Shown here: piece by piece, positions 7,267 to 14,034 of the stretch
Layout of the letters: every line of letters starts with the position of its first letter
How positions within the stretch are numbered: position 1 is the stretch's first letter
Assembly: GCA_031549485.1 (NCBI GenBank)
Contig: JAVBPR010000002.1
Coordinates: forward strand, 1 to 27,250
Source of the DNA: JAVBPR01 sp031549485
GTDB taxonomy: Bacteria > Bacillota > Clostridia > Oscillospirales > Feifaniaceae
Direction of reading: 5' to 3'
Length of the DNA: 27,250 nucleotides
Program-made: the position numbers and the translations under genes
Notes under the pieces: generated by a model
The model's input: the letters and a program-made list of their open reading frames with translations, nothing else
The model's database searches: none
What the model was told of the DNA's origin: nothing

Positions 7267-7276
7267 TTTAGATTTT

Positions 7277-7310
7277 ACGGCGGCACGCGCTTTTGCGTGC
7301 CGCCGTTTTA
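7277..7310 (+). terminator. Hairpin between the two yjbQ genes (terminator or attenuator)
   Basis: ACGGCGGCACGC (7277-7288) pairs perfectly with GCGTGCCGCCGT (7295-7306) around a six-base loop, followed by TTTTA. The T-run is short and the next gene starts 21 bp on, so partial read-through is likely. Confidence 0.7.
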
Positions 7311-7326
7311 TAAAGCGGAGATTAAT

Positions 7327-7743
7327 ATGAAAAGCTATAAAAAAGAGATTACCCTGAATATTCCGACAAGGCGCGCATTTATAAATATCACGCCGCAGAT
7401 AAATGCCGCCCTCGCCGAAAGCGGGATAAAAGAGGGGCTTTGCCTTGTCAACGCGATGCACATAACGGCGAGCGTGTTTATAAATGATGACGAAAGCGGC
7501 CTGCATCACGATTTTGAAGCGTGGCTTGAGCAGCTCGCCCCCGAAAAGCCCTACAGCAGATACCGGCATAACGGATATGAGGACAACGGCGACGCGCACC
7601 TGAAACGTACGATTATGGGGCGCGAGGTGGTTGTCGCGGTGACCGAAGGAAGGCTTGATTTCGGACCTTGGGAGCAAATATTCTACGGCGAATTTGACGG
7701 CAAACGGAATAAACGCCTCCTTTGCAAAATTATAGGGGAATAG
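7327..7743 (+). CDS. YjbQ/UPF0047 family protein, canonical paralogue
   Basis: This 138-aa protein matches the compact form of the family: ALAESGIKEGLCLVNAMHITA, then SVFINDDESGLHHDFEAWL, YRHNGYEDNGDAHLKRTIMG and EGRLDFGPWEQIFYGEFDG in order. The conserved histidines of the active-site pocket (MHITAS, YRHN, DAHL) are present. The ATG is preceded by AAAGCGGAGATTAAT, so the upstream in-frame GTG at 7297, which lies in the hairpin arm, is not used. It is probably a tandem duplicate of the gene before it, since diverged. Confidence 0.85.
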   Translation: MKSYKKEITLNIPTRRAFINITPQINAALAESGIKEGLCLVNAMHITASVFINDDESGLHHDFEAWLEQLAPEKPYSRYRHNGYEDNGDAHLKRTIMGREVVVAVTEGRLDFGPWEQIFYGEFDGKRNKRLLCKIIGE

Positions 7744-7913
7744 GGAGAGCAAAGCCGGAGCAGAGGTCTCGGCCGCGGCGCGAACGGGCGGCGGAATAAG
7801 CAAGCAGCGGCGGCACGAACGAGTAACAAAAACAAGCAGCTTCGCTACGGTTATCGGCGGCAAAATGCGGCTATGCCCGGTTTCGCCGCTCGATTTAAAC
7901 AAGATTTACAAAT

Positions 7914-7950
7914 AAAAACCACGGCATAAAAAGCCGTGGTTTTTATTTTT
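7914..7950. terminator. Rho-independent terminator after the yjbQ pair
   Basis: AAAAACCACGGC (7914-7925) pairs with GCCGTGGTTTTT (7933-7944) around ATAAAAA, and a further T-rich run follows. A-rich flanks on the other side make it usable from both strands. Confidence 0.88.
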
Positions 7951-8204
7951 TTGACCTTTTTTGCTTTTTTTCGCCAAAAACTGCAACGTTTTTTGGCGTT
8001 TTTTATAGAAAAACAAAGCTATCTTTTGGGTTTTTCCGCAATTTTTCGCCTATATGCGCGGCGCGCAAAATATAAGTTTATCTATATGGGACAAGCACTT
8101 CCGGCGGCGGGGAGGAGAAGATAAACCGGCGCTGAGGTTTATTTCTTCCGCTTCCCGCCGGGTGCGATTTCGGCGAGTTGATAAGCTCACGCCGATAAGA
8201 AAAA

Positions 8205-8310
8205 ACGTTTTATGGAAAACGCGTTTGTGCCGGGAGGAAGAGCAATTTTCGAGGAAATGCGTTTGCGCCGGGAGGAAAAAGCGTTTTCGGGTAAAGAATT
8301 TTCGCCTGCA
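8205..8310 (+). repeat. Degenerate repeat of about 38 bp upstream of spoIIE
   Basis: GCCGGGAGGAA occurs at 8229 and 8267, 38 bp apart, each copy preceded by a GGAAA..GCGTTTG segment; a third, worn copy (TTTTCGGGTAAAG..TTTTCGCC) follows. Each copy contains an internal GGGAGGAA that looks like a ribosome binding site, but none is placed before a convincing start. Confidence 0.45.
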
Positions 8311-8458
8311 TGGTGAACCGCTGTCAACAATATGAGCCTTTGCCGGCAGAGGTATTTTCACAAATTTTACAATTTTTTTATTGAGAACAAAATTTTTGCC
8401 GAGTGCATTAAAGCAAACTTCGCCAAAAGAATAAAAGCCGAAAGGGAGAAAAAAGAAA

Positions 8459-10768
8459 ATGAGAATGACAATAAGCAGGCTTCAAAAAGGTTCGAAAACT
8501 ATTATTAATGAGGGGCGCAAAAAGGGGCTTTTCAAGGGCGCGGCGCTTTTTATTTGCGCCTTGCTGATAGCCAAGGCGAGCTTTTTTTCGGCTGTTATGC
8601 CTTTCGGGGTCGCTTTCGCCGCCGCCGCTTCGCCCTTTGCCGTTCTTCCCGCGATTGGCGCGATGATAGGATATTTGAGCGTGCCAAGTGACATCGCGGG
8701 AATTACATACGCGGCGTGCGTGCTTGTCGTTTTGGGGTTCAGGCGGATTTTTGCAATTGCGGGCGGCGGTAAAAAGCGCCGTCACTTTCTCGGCGCAGCA
8801 GTTGCGGGGATTTGCTGTTTTGCCGCGGTTATAATTTCGCGATTTTCGGACGCAACTTTTTTTACATACATTTTTGCGCTTATCGACGGGATTATTTGTG
8901 CCGCTGCTTGTCTGCTGCTTAAATATGCGGCGAGCGGAAGGTTTCGGCTTTCGGAATATTTTTCGCTTCCTTTCATCGATATTATGTCGGTCACCGTGGC
9001 GGCGGCGGTGGCGCTTCTCGCGCTTTCCGAAATGGGAATTTGGGGCATTAATTTAGGCGCGCTTACGGCGGCTTTTATCACCTTTGCCTGCGCCGCGGCA
9101 TACGGGCCTGTTTTTGCGGGCGCGATCGGAGCTGCTATGGGCGGCGTGCTTACTGCAGGCGGAGGCGCCGAGATGGTGTTTTCGATTTGCGCGCTTGCGG
9201 CAGCGGGATTTGCGGTCGGATACGGATTTAGGGTGTCAAAAACTTTTGCGGCGGCAACGGGGCTTTTGATTTCCGGGCTTTTGGGAATTATGCTCGGCGG
9301 CGCGCAGGGGATAAACTTTTTGGCGGCGCTGTTTTTCGCCTCGATTTTATTCTTTGTTCTGCCCGAAAAATATTTTGAAAGCGTTCTGTCCGAGGAGAAA
9401 GAAATTAAACCCGAGAAGAAAAAACTTTTCGAAATCGCCGCCGCTTTTGAGGAAATTGCAAAAAGTATAAAAGCGAAAAAAGAGGACAACCTCTATGAAA
9501 TAACAGTGCCTTTCGAGCGCGCTGCCGACAGGGTTTGCAAATTTTGCGGCAAAAACGCGGTCTGCTTCGGCGAAAAATATTATGACAGCATGAACGCTTT
9601 TAACGCTCTTGCCGCACAGATTAATACACGCGAGCTGACGGGAGAAGATTTTTCGGGATACTTTCCGGAGTGCAAAAAAACGCAGATGTTAGCACAAAAT
9701 ACAAACGGCGAATTTCAGCGGCGCAGACGGCTTATTGAGCAGCGGGAAGAAAAAAAGACGGCGCACGCGATTTTCGGAGAGCAATTTGAAAGTATTGCGG
9801 CCGCACTTTCGGCGCTTTCGGGCGAGCAGGCGGTTTGCGACATAGATATGCAGAAAAAGATAGAAGAAAAATTGAAATTTTTCGGGATTTCGGCGTCGGA
9901 TACGGCGGTTTTCTGCAAAGACGGCGCGGTTTTTTGCGAGATCTGCCTGCCGCGAATAATCGGAAGCGAGCGGAGCGCGATGGTTGTAAGGGAAATAGTC
10001 GCAAAAGAAACCGGAAAGGATTTTCCCGCTGCGCAGATTATTCCGCAGAAAAAGGGGGTTAGAATAGTTTTGCAAAGTATGCCCGAATTTAAAATCACGG
10101 TAACCTCCGCCGCGCGTAATAAGCACGGAGAGAGCTGCTGCGGCGATACAAACGGTATTTTTGACGGCGAGGACGGCAAGAAAATCATAGTGCTTTCGGA
10201 CGGCATGGGAAGCGGCAAAAAAGCCGCCGAGGGAAGCGTCTTTGCCGTCTCGTTTTTAAAGAAACTGCTCTTAAACGGCATAGGCGAGGAGTCGGCGATG
10301 AAGATTATAAACATTGCCCTGATGGCGCGCGACGAGGAAAGTTTTGCCACCTGCGACATTGCGATTATAAGCGGATACAGCGGAGAGGCGGAACTTATCA
10401 AGGCGGGCGCCGCGCCGAGCTTTTTGGCGCGCGGAGATGAGGTTTATGTTGTAGAGAGCCATACCATGCCGAGCGGAATTATGCCCGATGCGGAAGCCGA
10501 AAGCGTCAAGTTTCCGATGGCTGCGGGCGACAGGCTAATCATGGTTTCTGACGGCGTAATCGAAAACGGCGACGATCCGTCGCACCTTATCGCTTTTATA
10601 AAATCGGCGGAAGCGAGCGATAGTCTTGCCGAGGATATTCTCGATTTTGCCTGCCGCGGAGGCGCGGCGACCGACGATATGACCTGCATTGTCGCCGAGG
10701 TCGCTTCGGCAAAAACGGTGAAAAAACGCCCGGTTTACCTGAAAGACACGGTGGCGGCAGGGATATGA
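8459..10768 (+). CDS. spoIIE: Stage II sporulation protein E (SpoIIE), membrane PP2C phosphatase
   Basis: The protein has 769 aa, slightly shorter than the roughly 820 of Bacillus. Residues about 25-300 form a multi-pass membrane region. A central domain follows, and the C-terminal third is a PP2C-type Ser phosphatase with metal-binding VLSDGMGSGKKAAEGS at 578-593 and DDMTC at 739-743. SpoIIE sits at the asymmetric septum and dephosphorylates the anti-anti-sigma SpoIIAA, activating sigma F in the forespore. This is direct evidence that the organism can sporulate. The start ATG follows AAAGGGAGAAAAAAGAAA. A cysteine-rich spot (VCKFCGKNAVCFG) lies at about 356-370, as in other clostridial homologues. 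Confidence 0.95.
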   Translation: MRMTISRLQKGSKTIINEGRKKGLFKGAALFICALLIAKASFFSAVMPFGVAFAAAASPFAVLPAIGAMIGYLSVPSDIAGITYAACVLVVLGFRRIFAIAGGGKKRRHFLGAAVAGICCFAAVIISRFSDATFFTYIFALIDGIICAAACLLLKYAASGRFRLSEYFSLPFIDIMSVTVAAAVALLALSEMGIWGINLGALTAAFITFACAAAYGPVFAGAIGAAMGGVLTAGGGAEMVFSICALAAAGFAVGYGFRVSKTFAAATGLLISGLLGIMLGGAQGINFLAALFFASILFFVLPEKYFESVLSEEKEIKPEKKKLFEIAAAFEEIAKSIKAKKEDNLYEITVPFERAADRVCKFCGKNAVCFGEKYYDSMNAFNALAAQINTRELTGEDFSGYFPECKKTQMLAQNTNGEFQRRRRLIEQREEKKTAHAIFGEQFESIAAALSALSGEQAVCDIDMQKKIEEKLKFFGISASDTAVFCKDGAVFCEICLPRIIGSERSAMVVREIVAKETGKDFPAAQIIPQKKGVRIVLQSMPEFKITVTSAARNKHGESCCGDTNGIFDGEDGKKIIVLSDGMGSGKKAAEGSVFAVSFLKKLLLNGIGEESAMKIINIALMARDEESFATCDIAIISGYSGEAELIKAGAAPSFLARGDEVYVVESHTMPSGIMPDAEAESVKFPMAAGDRLIMVSDGVIENGDDPSHLIAFIKSAEASDSLAEDILDFACRGGAATDDMTCIVAEVASAKTVKKRPVYLKDTVAAGI

Positions 10769-11054
10769 TTTTGCTGTCACGAGAGGAATTTCCGGCTCCG
10801 GCGAGCTGCTCGCTCCGGGGGAGCAAGCTATAGCCGCGCCCCATGCAAAATAACCTATAAGCGCAAAAAAGCAAATTTTTAAAAACTACGCCATGCTTTC
10901 CGAAATCCGGCAAAATCCCGACCGCCGCTTGTTCTCAAAGATGCCGCAAAGCCGGCGCTGTCAGGAAAAACTAAGCCTTTAAAATCGCTTTGTATAAAAA
11001 CCGCAAAAGCAGGGAAAAAATAAGTTACGAAATGTTTTTGAAAGGCGGATTTTT

Positions 11055-11324
11055 ATGCTTTTAAAAGGGCTTAACAAGCAGGTTATAGTGATAAACGATA
11101 CGGGAAGCGAGCTTTTTGAGAGTGCGATATTTTTTGTTAGTCCCCGAAGCAGCGAAAAAAAGGACGAGGATATAGTCGCCGAAGCGCAGCGGCTTATCGC
11201 GTCGAAACTGACGTCAAGGGACACGGCGAGAAAAATCCGCATGAAAACGGTGATTGGAGCGGCCGCGACCGCCTCCGCGCTGACCTTTGCGGCGACCATG
11301 CTTTTGCAGAATTTTTTAAAATGA
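11055..11324 (+). CDS. Small conserved-looking protein with C-terminal membrane helix
   Basis: The product is 89 aa. It starts MLLKGLNKQVIVINDTGSELFESAIFFV, a short beta-rich N-terminus. A charged middle follows (RSSEKKDEDIVAEAQRLI), and the protein ends with a hydrophobic segment (VIGAAATASALTFAATMLL), so it is likely tail-anchored. The ATG has AAAGGCGG six bases upstream. It resembles short hypothetical proteins I associate with clostridial genomes, but I cannot name a function. It lies 286 bp after spoIIE and is followed by two terminators. The 286-bp gap before it shows only imperfect GC-rich inverted repeats. Confidence 0.65.
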   Translation: MLLKGLNKQVIVINDTGSELFESAIFFVSPRSSEKKDEDIVAEAQRLIASKLTSRDTARKIRMKTVIGAAATASALTFAATMLLQNFLK

Positions 11325-11335
11325 ATACTGCAGAC

Positions 11336-11366
11336 AAAATCCGCCGGCATCGCCGCCGGATTTTTA
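11336..11366 (+). terminator. First of two tandem terminators
   Basis: AAAATCCG-C-CGGC (11336-11348) pairs with GCCG-C-CGGATTTT (11352-11365), with one C-C mismatch and loop ATC, followed by TATA. Confidence 0.75.
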
Positions 11367-11370
11367 TATA

Positions 11371-11402
11371 AAAAGAGCGGGAGACAAAGCCCGCTCTTTT
11401 TT
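11371..11402. terminator. Second of two tandem terminators
   Basis: AAAAGAGCGGG (11371-11381) pairs perfectly with CCCGCTCTTTT (11390-11400) and a T-run follows. Together with the hairpin just upstream it insulates dus from the spoIIE side. Confidence 0.88.
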
Positions 11403-11407
11403 GCGCC

Positions 11408-11436
11408 TTGTAAACGGCGGCGAAAATTGATAATAT
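11408..11436 (+). promoter_or_regulatory. Candidate promoter giving a leaderless dus transcript
   Basis: TTGTAA (11408-11413), a 17-base spacer and TAATAT (11431-11436), 4/6 matches in each hexamer. A start site seven bases past the -10 falls on the dus ATG at 11443. No Shine-Dalgarno sequence is seen there. Confidence 0.45.
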
Positions 11437-11442
11437 CAAGAT

Positions 11443-12384
11443 ATGAATAATTTGTTTAATAACAAGCTGTATCTTGCGCCGATGGCGGGGGTTACCGACC
11501 TTGCTTTCCGCGAAATTTGCAAAGAATACGGCGCTGACGTGACCTGCAGCGAAATGGTCAGCGCGAAAGCGCTTTGCTATAACAGCAAAAAAACCGAATT
11601 GCTTTTTCGCCTTTCGGCGGACAGGCCCGCGGCGGTGCAGATTTTCGGGCACGAGCCTGACTTTATGGCAAAAGGCGCCGAGATTGTTCTTGCAAAGGCA
11701 AAGCCTGATTTTCTTGACATAAATTTCGGGTGCCCCGCGCCGAAAATAGTTAAAAACGGCGACGGATGTGCGGTTATGAAAACTCCTGAAACTATCGGGG
11801 AAATTGTCTGCGCCGTTGTTGCCGTTTCGGATGTGCCTGTCACGGTAAAGTTGCGCGCAGGGTTTTATGAAAGCGAAAAAAATGCGGTATTATGCGCGAA
11901 AATCGCGGAACAGGCGGGCGCGGCGGCGATAACGATCCACGGCAGAACGAGGGAGCAATATTATCTGCCGTCGGTCGATTATGAGATAATAGAACAGGTC
12001 AAAAAAGCCGTTTTTGTACCGGTTATCGGCAACGGGGATATTATCGACAAAGACAGCTTTGACAAGATGAAGAAAACGGGTGTTGACTCGGTTATGATAG
12101 GGCGCGGTGCGCTCGGGAATCCGTTTATTTTTGCGGAACTTAAAGGAGCGGCGGCGCCGGATTGCGAAATCCGCCTTGAAACCGCGTGCCGCCATATCGA
12201 GCGGCTTGTGGAATACCGCGGGGAGCGGATAGGGATGGCGGAAGCCCGAAAGCATTTTTGCTGGTACATAAAAGGTTTTCGCGGCGGCGCGAATTTCCGG
12301 CGCGAGGCGAACAAAATGGAAAAACTTGACGACCTATACAGAATTTGCGAGCAGATTAGGGGGGACAAAGATTGGACGAGCTGA
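11443..12384 (+). CDS. dus: tRNA-dihydrouridine synthase (DusB-like)
   Basis: This 313-aa FMN enzyme reduces uridines in the tRNA D-loop using NADPH. Visible motifs are the flavin-binding start LAPMAGVTDLAFR, SEMVSAKAL, VQIFGHEPD, the catalytic-cysteine signature DINFGCPAPKIVKNGDGCA, VKLRAGF, the HGRTREQYY tRNA/FMN loop, GNGDI and the phosphate-gripping MIGRGALGNPFIF. The sequence fits the DusB-type subgroup of Firmicutes. There is no Shine-Dalgarno before the ATG, and the best promoter puts the transcript start at the ATG itself. The 3' end overlaps the sigma-factor gene by 13 bases, so the two are probably co-transcribed. Confidence 0.95.
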   Translation: MNNLFNNKLYLAPMAGVTDLAFREICKEYGADVTCSEMVSAKALCYNSKKTELLFRLSADRPAAVQIFGHEPDFMAKGAEIVLAKAKPDFLDINFGCPAPKIVKNGDGCAVMKTPETIGEIVCAVVAVSDVPVTVKLRAGFYESEKNAVLCAKIAEQAGAAAITIHGRTREQYYLPSVDYEIIEQVKKAVFVPVIGNGDIIDKDSFDKMKKTGVDSVMIGRGALGNPFIFAELKGAAAPDCEIRLETACRHIERLVEYRGERIGMAEARKHFCWYIKGFRGGANFRREANKMEKLDDLYRICEQIRGDKDWTS

Positions 12385-12950
12385 TAAGAAAAGCGGCCGA
12401 GGGGGACAAACAGGCTTTTTCTCAAGTTGTCACCGAATACGCGGGCGCGGTCTATAACACGGCGCTGCGTTACTGCAAAAATAAAGAGGACGCGGAGGAC
12501 GTCTCGCAGGAAGTTTTTATAAAGATTTTCCGCTATCTTCCGAGTTTTAAATTCGAGAGCAGCTTTAAAACCTTCATCTATCGCGTGACGGTCAACACAG
12601 CACTTGATTTTCTGCGGAAAAATAAGGTCGCGCACGAGGAAATAAGCGAAAACATCGAGAGCGCCGAGCCGGGAATAGAGAGCAAAATTATTGTTAAAGA
12701 ACGCGAAAAGGCGGTAGAAAACGCGATTTCCGAACTTTCGGAGGAATTGCGGGACGCGGTGGTTCTGCGGGAATACGACGGTCTTTCTTACGCCGAAATC
12801 GCCGAGGTTTTGGAGGTAAAAGTCGGCACGATCAAAAGCCGGATTTTGCGCGGCAGAGAAAAAATTCGCGAAAAACTGCTTTCGGACGGAACTTTATTCG
12901 GCGAATATGAGTCTAAGTTAGCAAAAGAGGAAAAGGAGGTGCAAAAATGA
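12372..12950 (+). CDS. ECF-type RNA polymerase sigma factor
   Basis: The 192-aa protein has the sigma-70 region 2 and 4 arrangement of ECF factors. Region 2 runs through NTALRYCKNKEDAEDVSQEV, with FIKIFRYLPSF and the melting segment FIYRVTVNTALDFLRKN. Region 4 is LREYDGLSYAEIAEVLEVKV followed by GTIKSRILRGREKIREKL, the DNA-reading helix pair. The start is a TTG at 12372, after AGGGGGGACAAAGA and inside the dus gene; there is no in-frame ATG near it. The last 4 bases overlap the anti-sigma gene (ATGA). It would direct RNA polymerase to a stress or envelope regulon when the membrane partner releases it. Confidence 0.93.
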   Translation: MDELIRKAAEGDKQAFSQVVTEYAGAVYNTALRYCKNKEDAEDVSQEVFIKIFRYLPSFKFESSFKTFIYRVTVNTALDFLRKNKVAHEEISENIESAEPGIESKIIVKEREKAVENAISELSEELRDAVVLREYDGLSYAEIAEVLEVKVGTIKSRILRGREKIREKLLSDGTLFGEYESKLAKEEKEVQK

Positions 12951-13741
12951 GCTGCGATAAATTTGAGCTTATTTCGGCTTATTACGACGGCGAACTTTCG
13001 AAAGAAGATGCCGCCGCGGCCGAGCTGCACCTTTCTTCATGCGATGAGTGCCGCCGGTTTTTGGCGGATATTACTGCTGTTTCAGGCGCTTGCACCCGGG
13101 AAGAGGTTCCCGCCGGATTTGTCGATAAGGTCATGGAAAAATTGGATGAGCCGACGAGCCTTCCGAAAAAAAGATTCAAACTCCGCTTTACCCTTGTGGC
13201 GGCGCTTATTGCCCTTGGTATGCTTGCGGCAAGCGGCAGTTTCGGCAATTTGTTCGGGCTGCTTGATAAAAGAGCGGCTGATAATGCCGAGTCGTCGCCG
13301 TATTCCATGATAGGAGACAGCGGTGAAAAGCAGGATTTGACGCTTGACGCTGGAAATGCGGCGGACGGGAATGAGCCGAGCGACGACCAGGCGCAAATTT
13401 TTAATTCTTCGCCGTCTACTTTGCCGGATGTAAATGCCGGTGCGGCGGATTCCATCGGCGCAATTCCGCCGAAAGGCGAAATCATAGGCGGCGGCACGGG
13501 CGGAAGCCCTGCGGACGCGGCGCCTGCCGATATGATTTATTTTAAGGCGATGACAAAAACCGAGCTTTTGCAAAGCCCTCTTGCCGAATTTTCGCCCGAG
13601 AGCGAGAGCGGAAATGTCATGTATTACCGCGTAAAAACCGCTGAAATGAAAGTTATCGGTGCGGAGCTTGATCTCCCTGTCGGCGAAATCGACGAGGTCT
13701 ACGGAAGCTGTCTGATTGCGGTTGAAATCACCGGCGAATAG
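12947..13741 (+). CDS. Zinc-finger (zf-HC2) anti-sigma factor, single-pass membrane protein
   Basis: The protein is 264 aa. The cytoplasmic N-terminus carries the ZAS-type motif H28-x3-C32-x2-C35 (HLSSCDEC), expected to bind zinc and hold the cognate ECF factor. One membrane helix follows (FTLVAALIALGMLAASG, about 77-93). The outer domain of about 170 aa begins with an acidic, Ser/Asn/Gly-rich low-complexity stretch and ends in a small folded region (YFKAMTKTELL to LIAVEITGE) of unknown type. The ATG overlaps the sigma-factor stop as ATGA, with AAAAGGAGGTGCAAAA upstream. Coupled translation would keep the two proteins in balance. The signal sensed is not evident. Confidence 0.88.
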   Translation: MSCDKFELISAYYDGELSKEDAAAAELHLSSCDECRRFLADITAVSGACTREEVPAGFVDKVMEKLDEPTSLPKKRFKLRFTLVAALIALGMLAASGSFGNLFGLLDKRAADNAESSPYSMIGDSGEKQDLTLDAGNAADGNEPSDDQAQIFNSSPSTLPDVNAGAADSIGAIPPKGEIIGGGTGGSPADAAPADMIYFKAMTKTELLQSPLAEFSPESESGNVMYYRVKTAEMKVIGAELDLPVGEIDEVYGSCLIAVEITGE

Positions 13742-13764
13742 CCCGGAAAATTATTGTTTTATTA

Positions 13765-13799
13765 TTTGCGGAGCGCATTTTTGCGCTCCGCAAATTTTT
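13765..13799 (+). terminator. Rho-independent terminator after the anti-sigma gene
   Basis: TTTGCGGAGCGCA (13765-13777) pairs perfectly with TGCGCTCCGCAAA (13782-13794) around TTTT, followed by TTTTT. It ends the dus-sigma-antisigma unit. The next 230 bases to polA hold no supported gene. Confidence 0.92.
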
Positions 13800-13994
13800 G
13801 TTTTGCGCGGCAAAACAGGAAACTGCCGCCGCTAATTCTGCTTTTTTCGTTTTATGGCTCTCTCCGCGATTTGATTTTTGAGCTTTGTCGCCGCAAATGC
13901 CATGGGGAAGGTCTGCCTCCGCGGCAAAGAGGCAGAAAAACGTTTTCCGCTATCTAAAATACCGCATGGCGGTGGTGTTATTAATAATAATATG

Positions 13995-14003
13995 TGATAT
14001 AAT
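13995..14003 (+). promoter_or_regulatory. Extended -10 promoter of polA
   Basis: TGATATAAT is a perfect TGn-TATAAT extended -10; the matching -35 (around 13975) is poor, as is common for this promoter type. The transcript start near 14010 leaves a leader of about 25 bases containing the GGAGG of polA. Confidence 0.65.
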
Positions 14004-14034
14004 AATATAATTATATTTTGGAGGCGACGCGGAT

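Larger units (their letters stand above)
7744..8458. other. 715-bp gap before spoIIE
   Basis: The gap holds a terminator for the yjbQ genes (7914-7945), a degenerate tandem repeat (about 8205-8310) and an AT-rich stretch before spoIIE. Frames are open on both strands around 8050-8361 but have no ribosome binding site, no recognisable domain and obvious repeat content, so I call no gene. A weak -35/-10 candidate (TTGAGA at 8381, TGCATT at 8404) is the only promoter-like pair near spoIIE. Confidence 0.5.

Noticed and set aside
6709..7902. 397-codon open frame on the minus strand opposite the yjbQ genes
   Set aside because: The plus strand has two recognisable YjbQ-family proteins with promoter and ribosome binding sites; the antisense frame runs through the intergenic hairpin and has no domain.
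8050..8361. Overlapping open frames on both strands before spoIIE
   Set aside because: Arg/Phe-rich translations of a degenerate repeat, without ribosome binding sites or domains.
10769..11054. tRNA genes between spoIIE and the next gene, as in some Clostridia
   Set aside because: No sequence here folds as a tRNA; only imperfect GC-rich inverted repeats are present.
13754..13957. 67-codon open frame between the anti-sigma gene and polA
   Set aside because: It begins before the terminator hairpin and runs through it, with no ribosome binding site and no recognisable domain.
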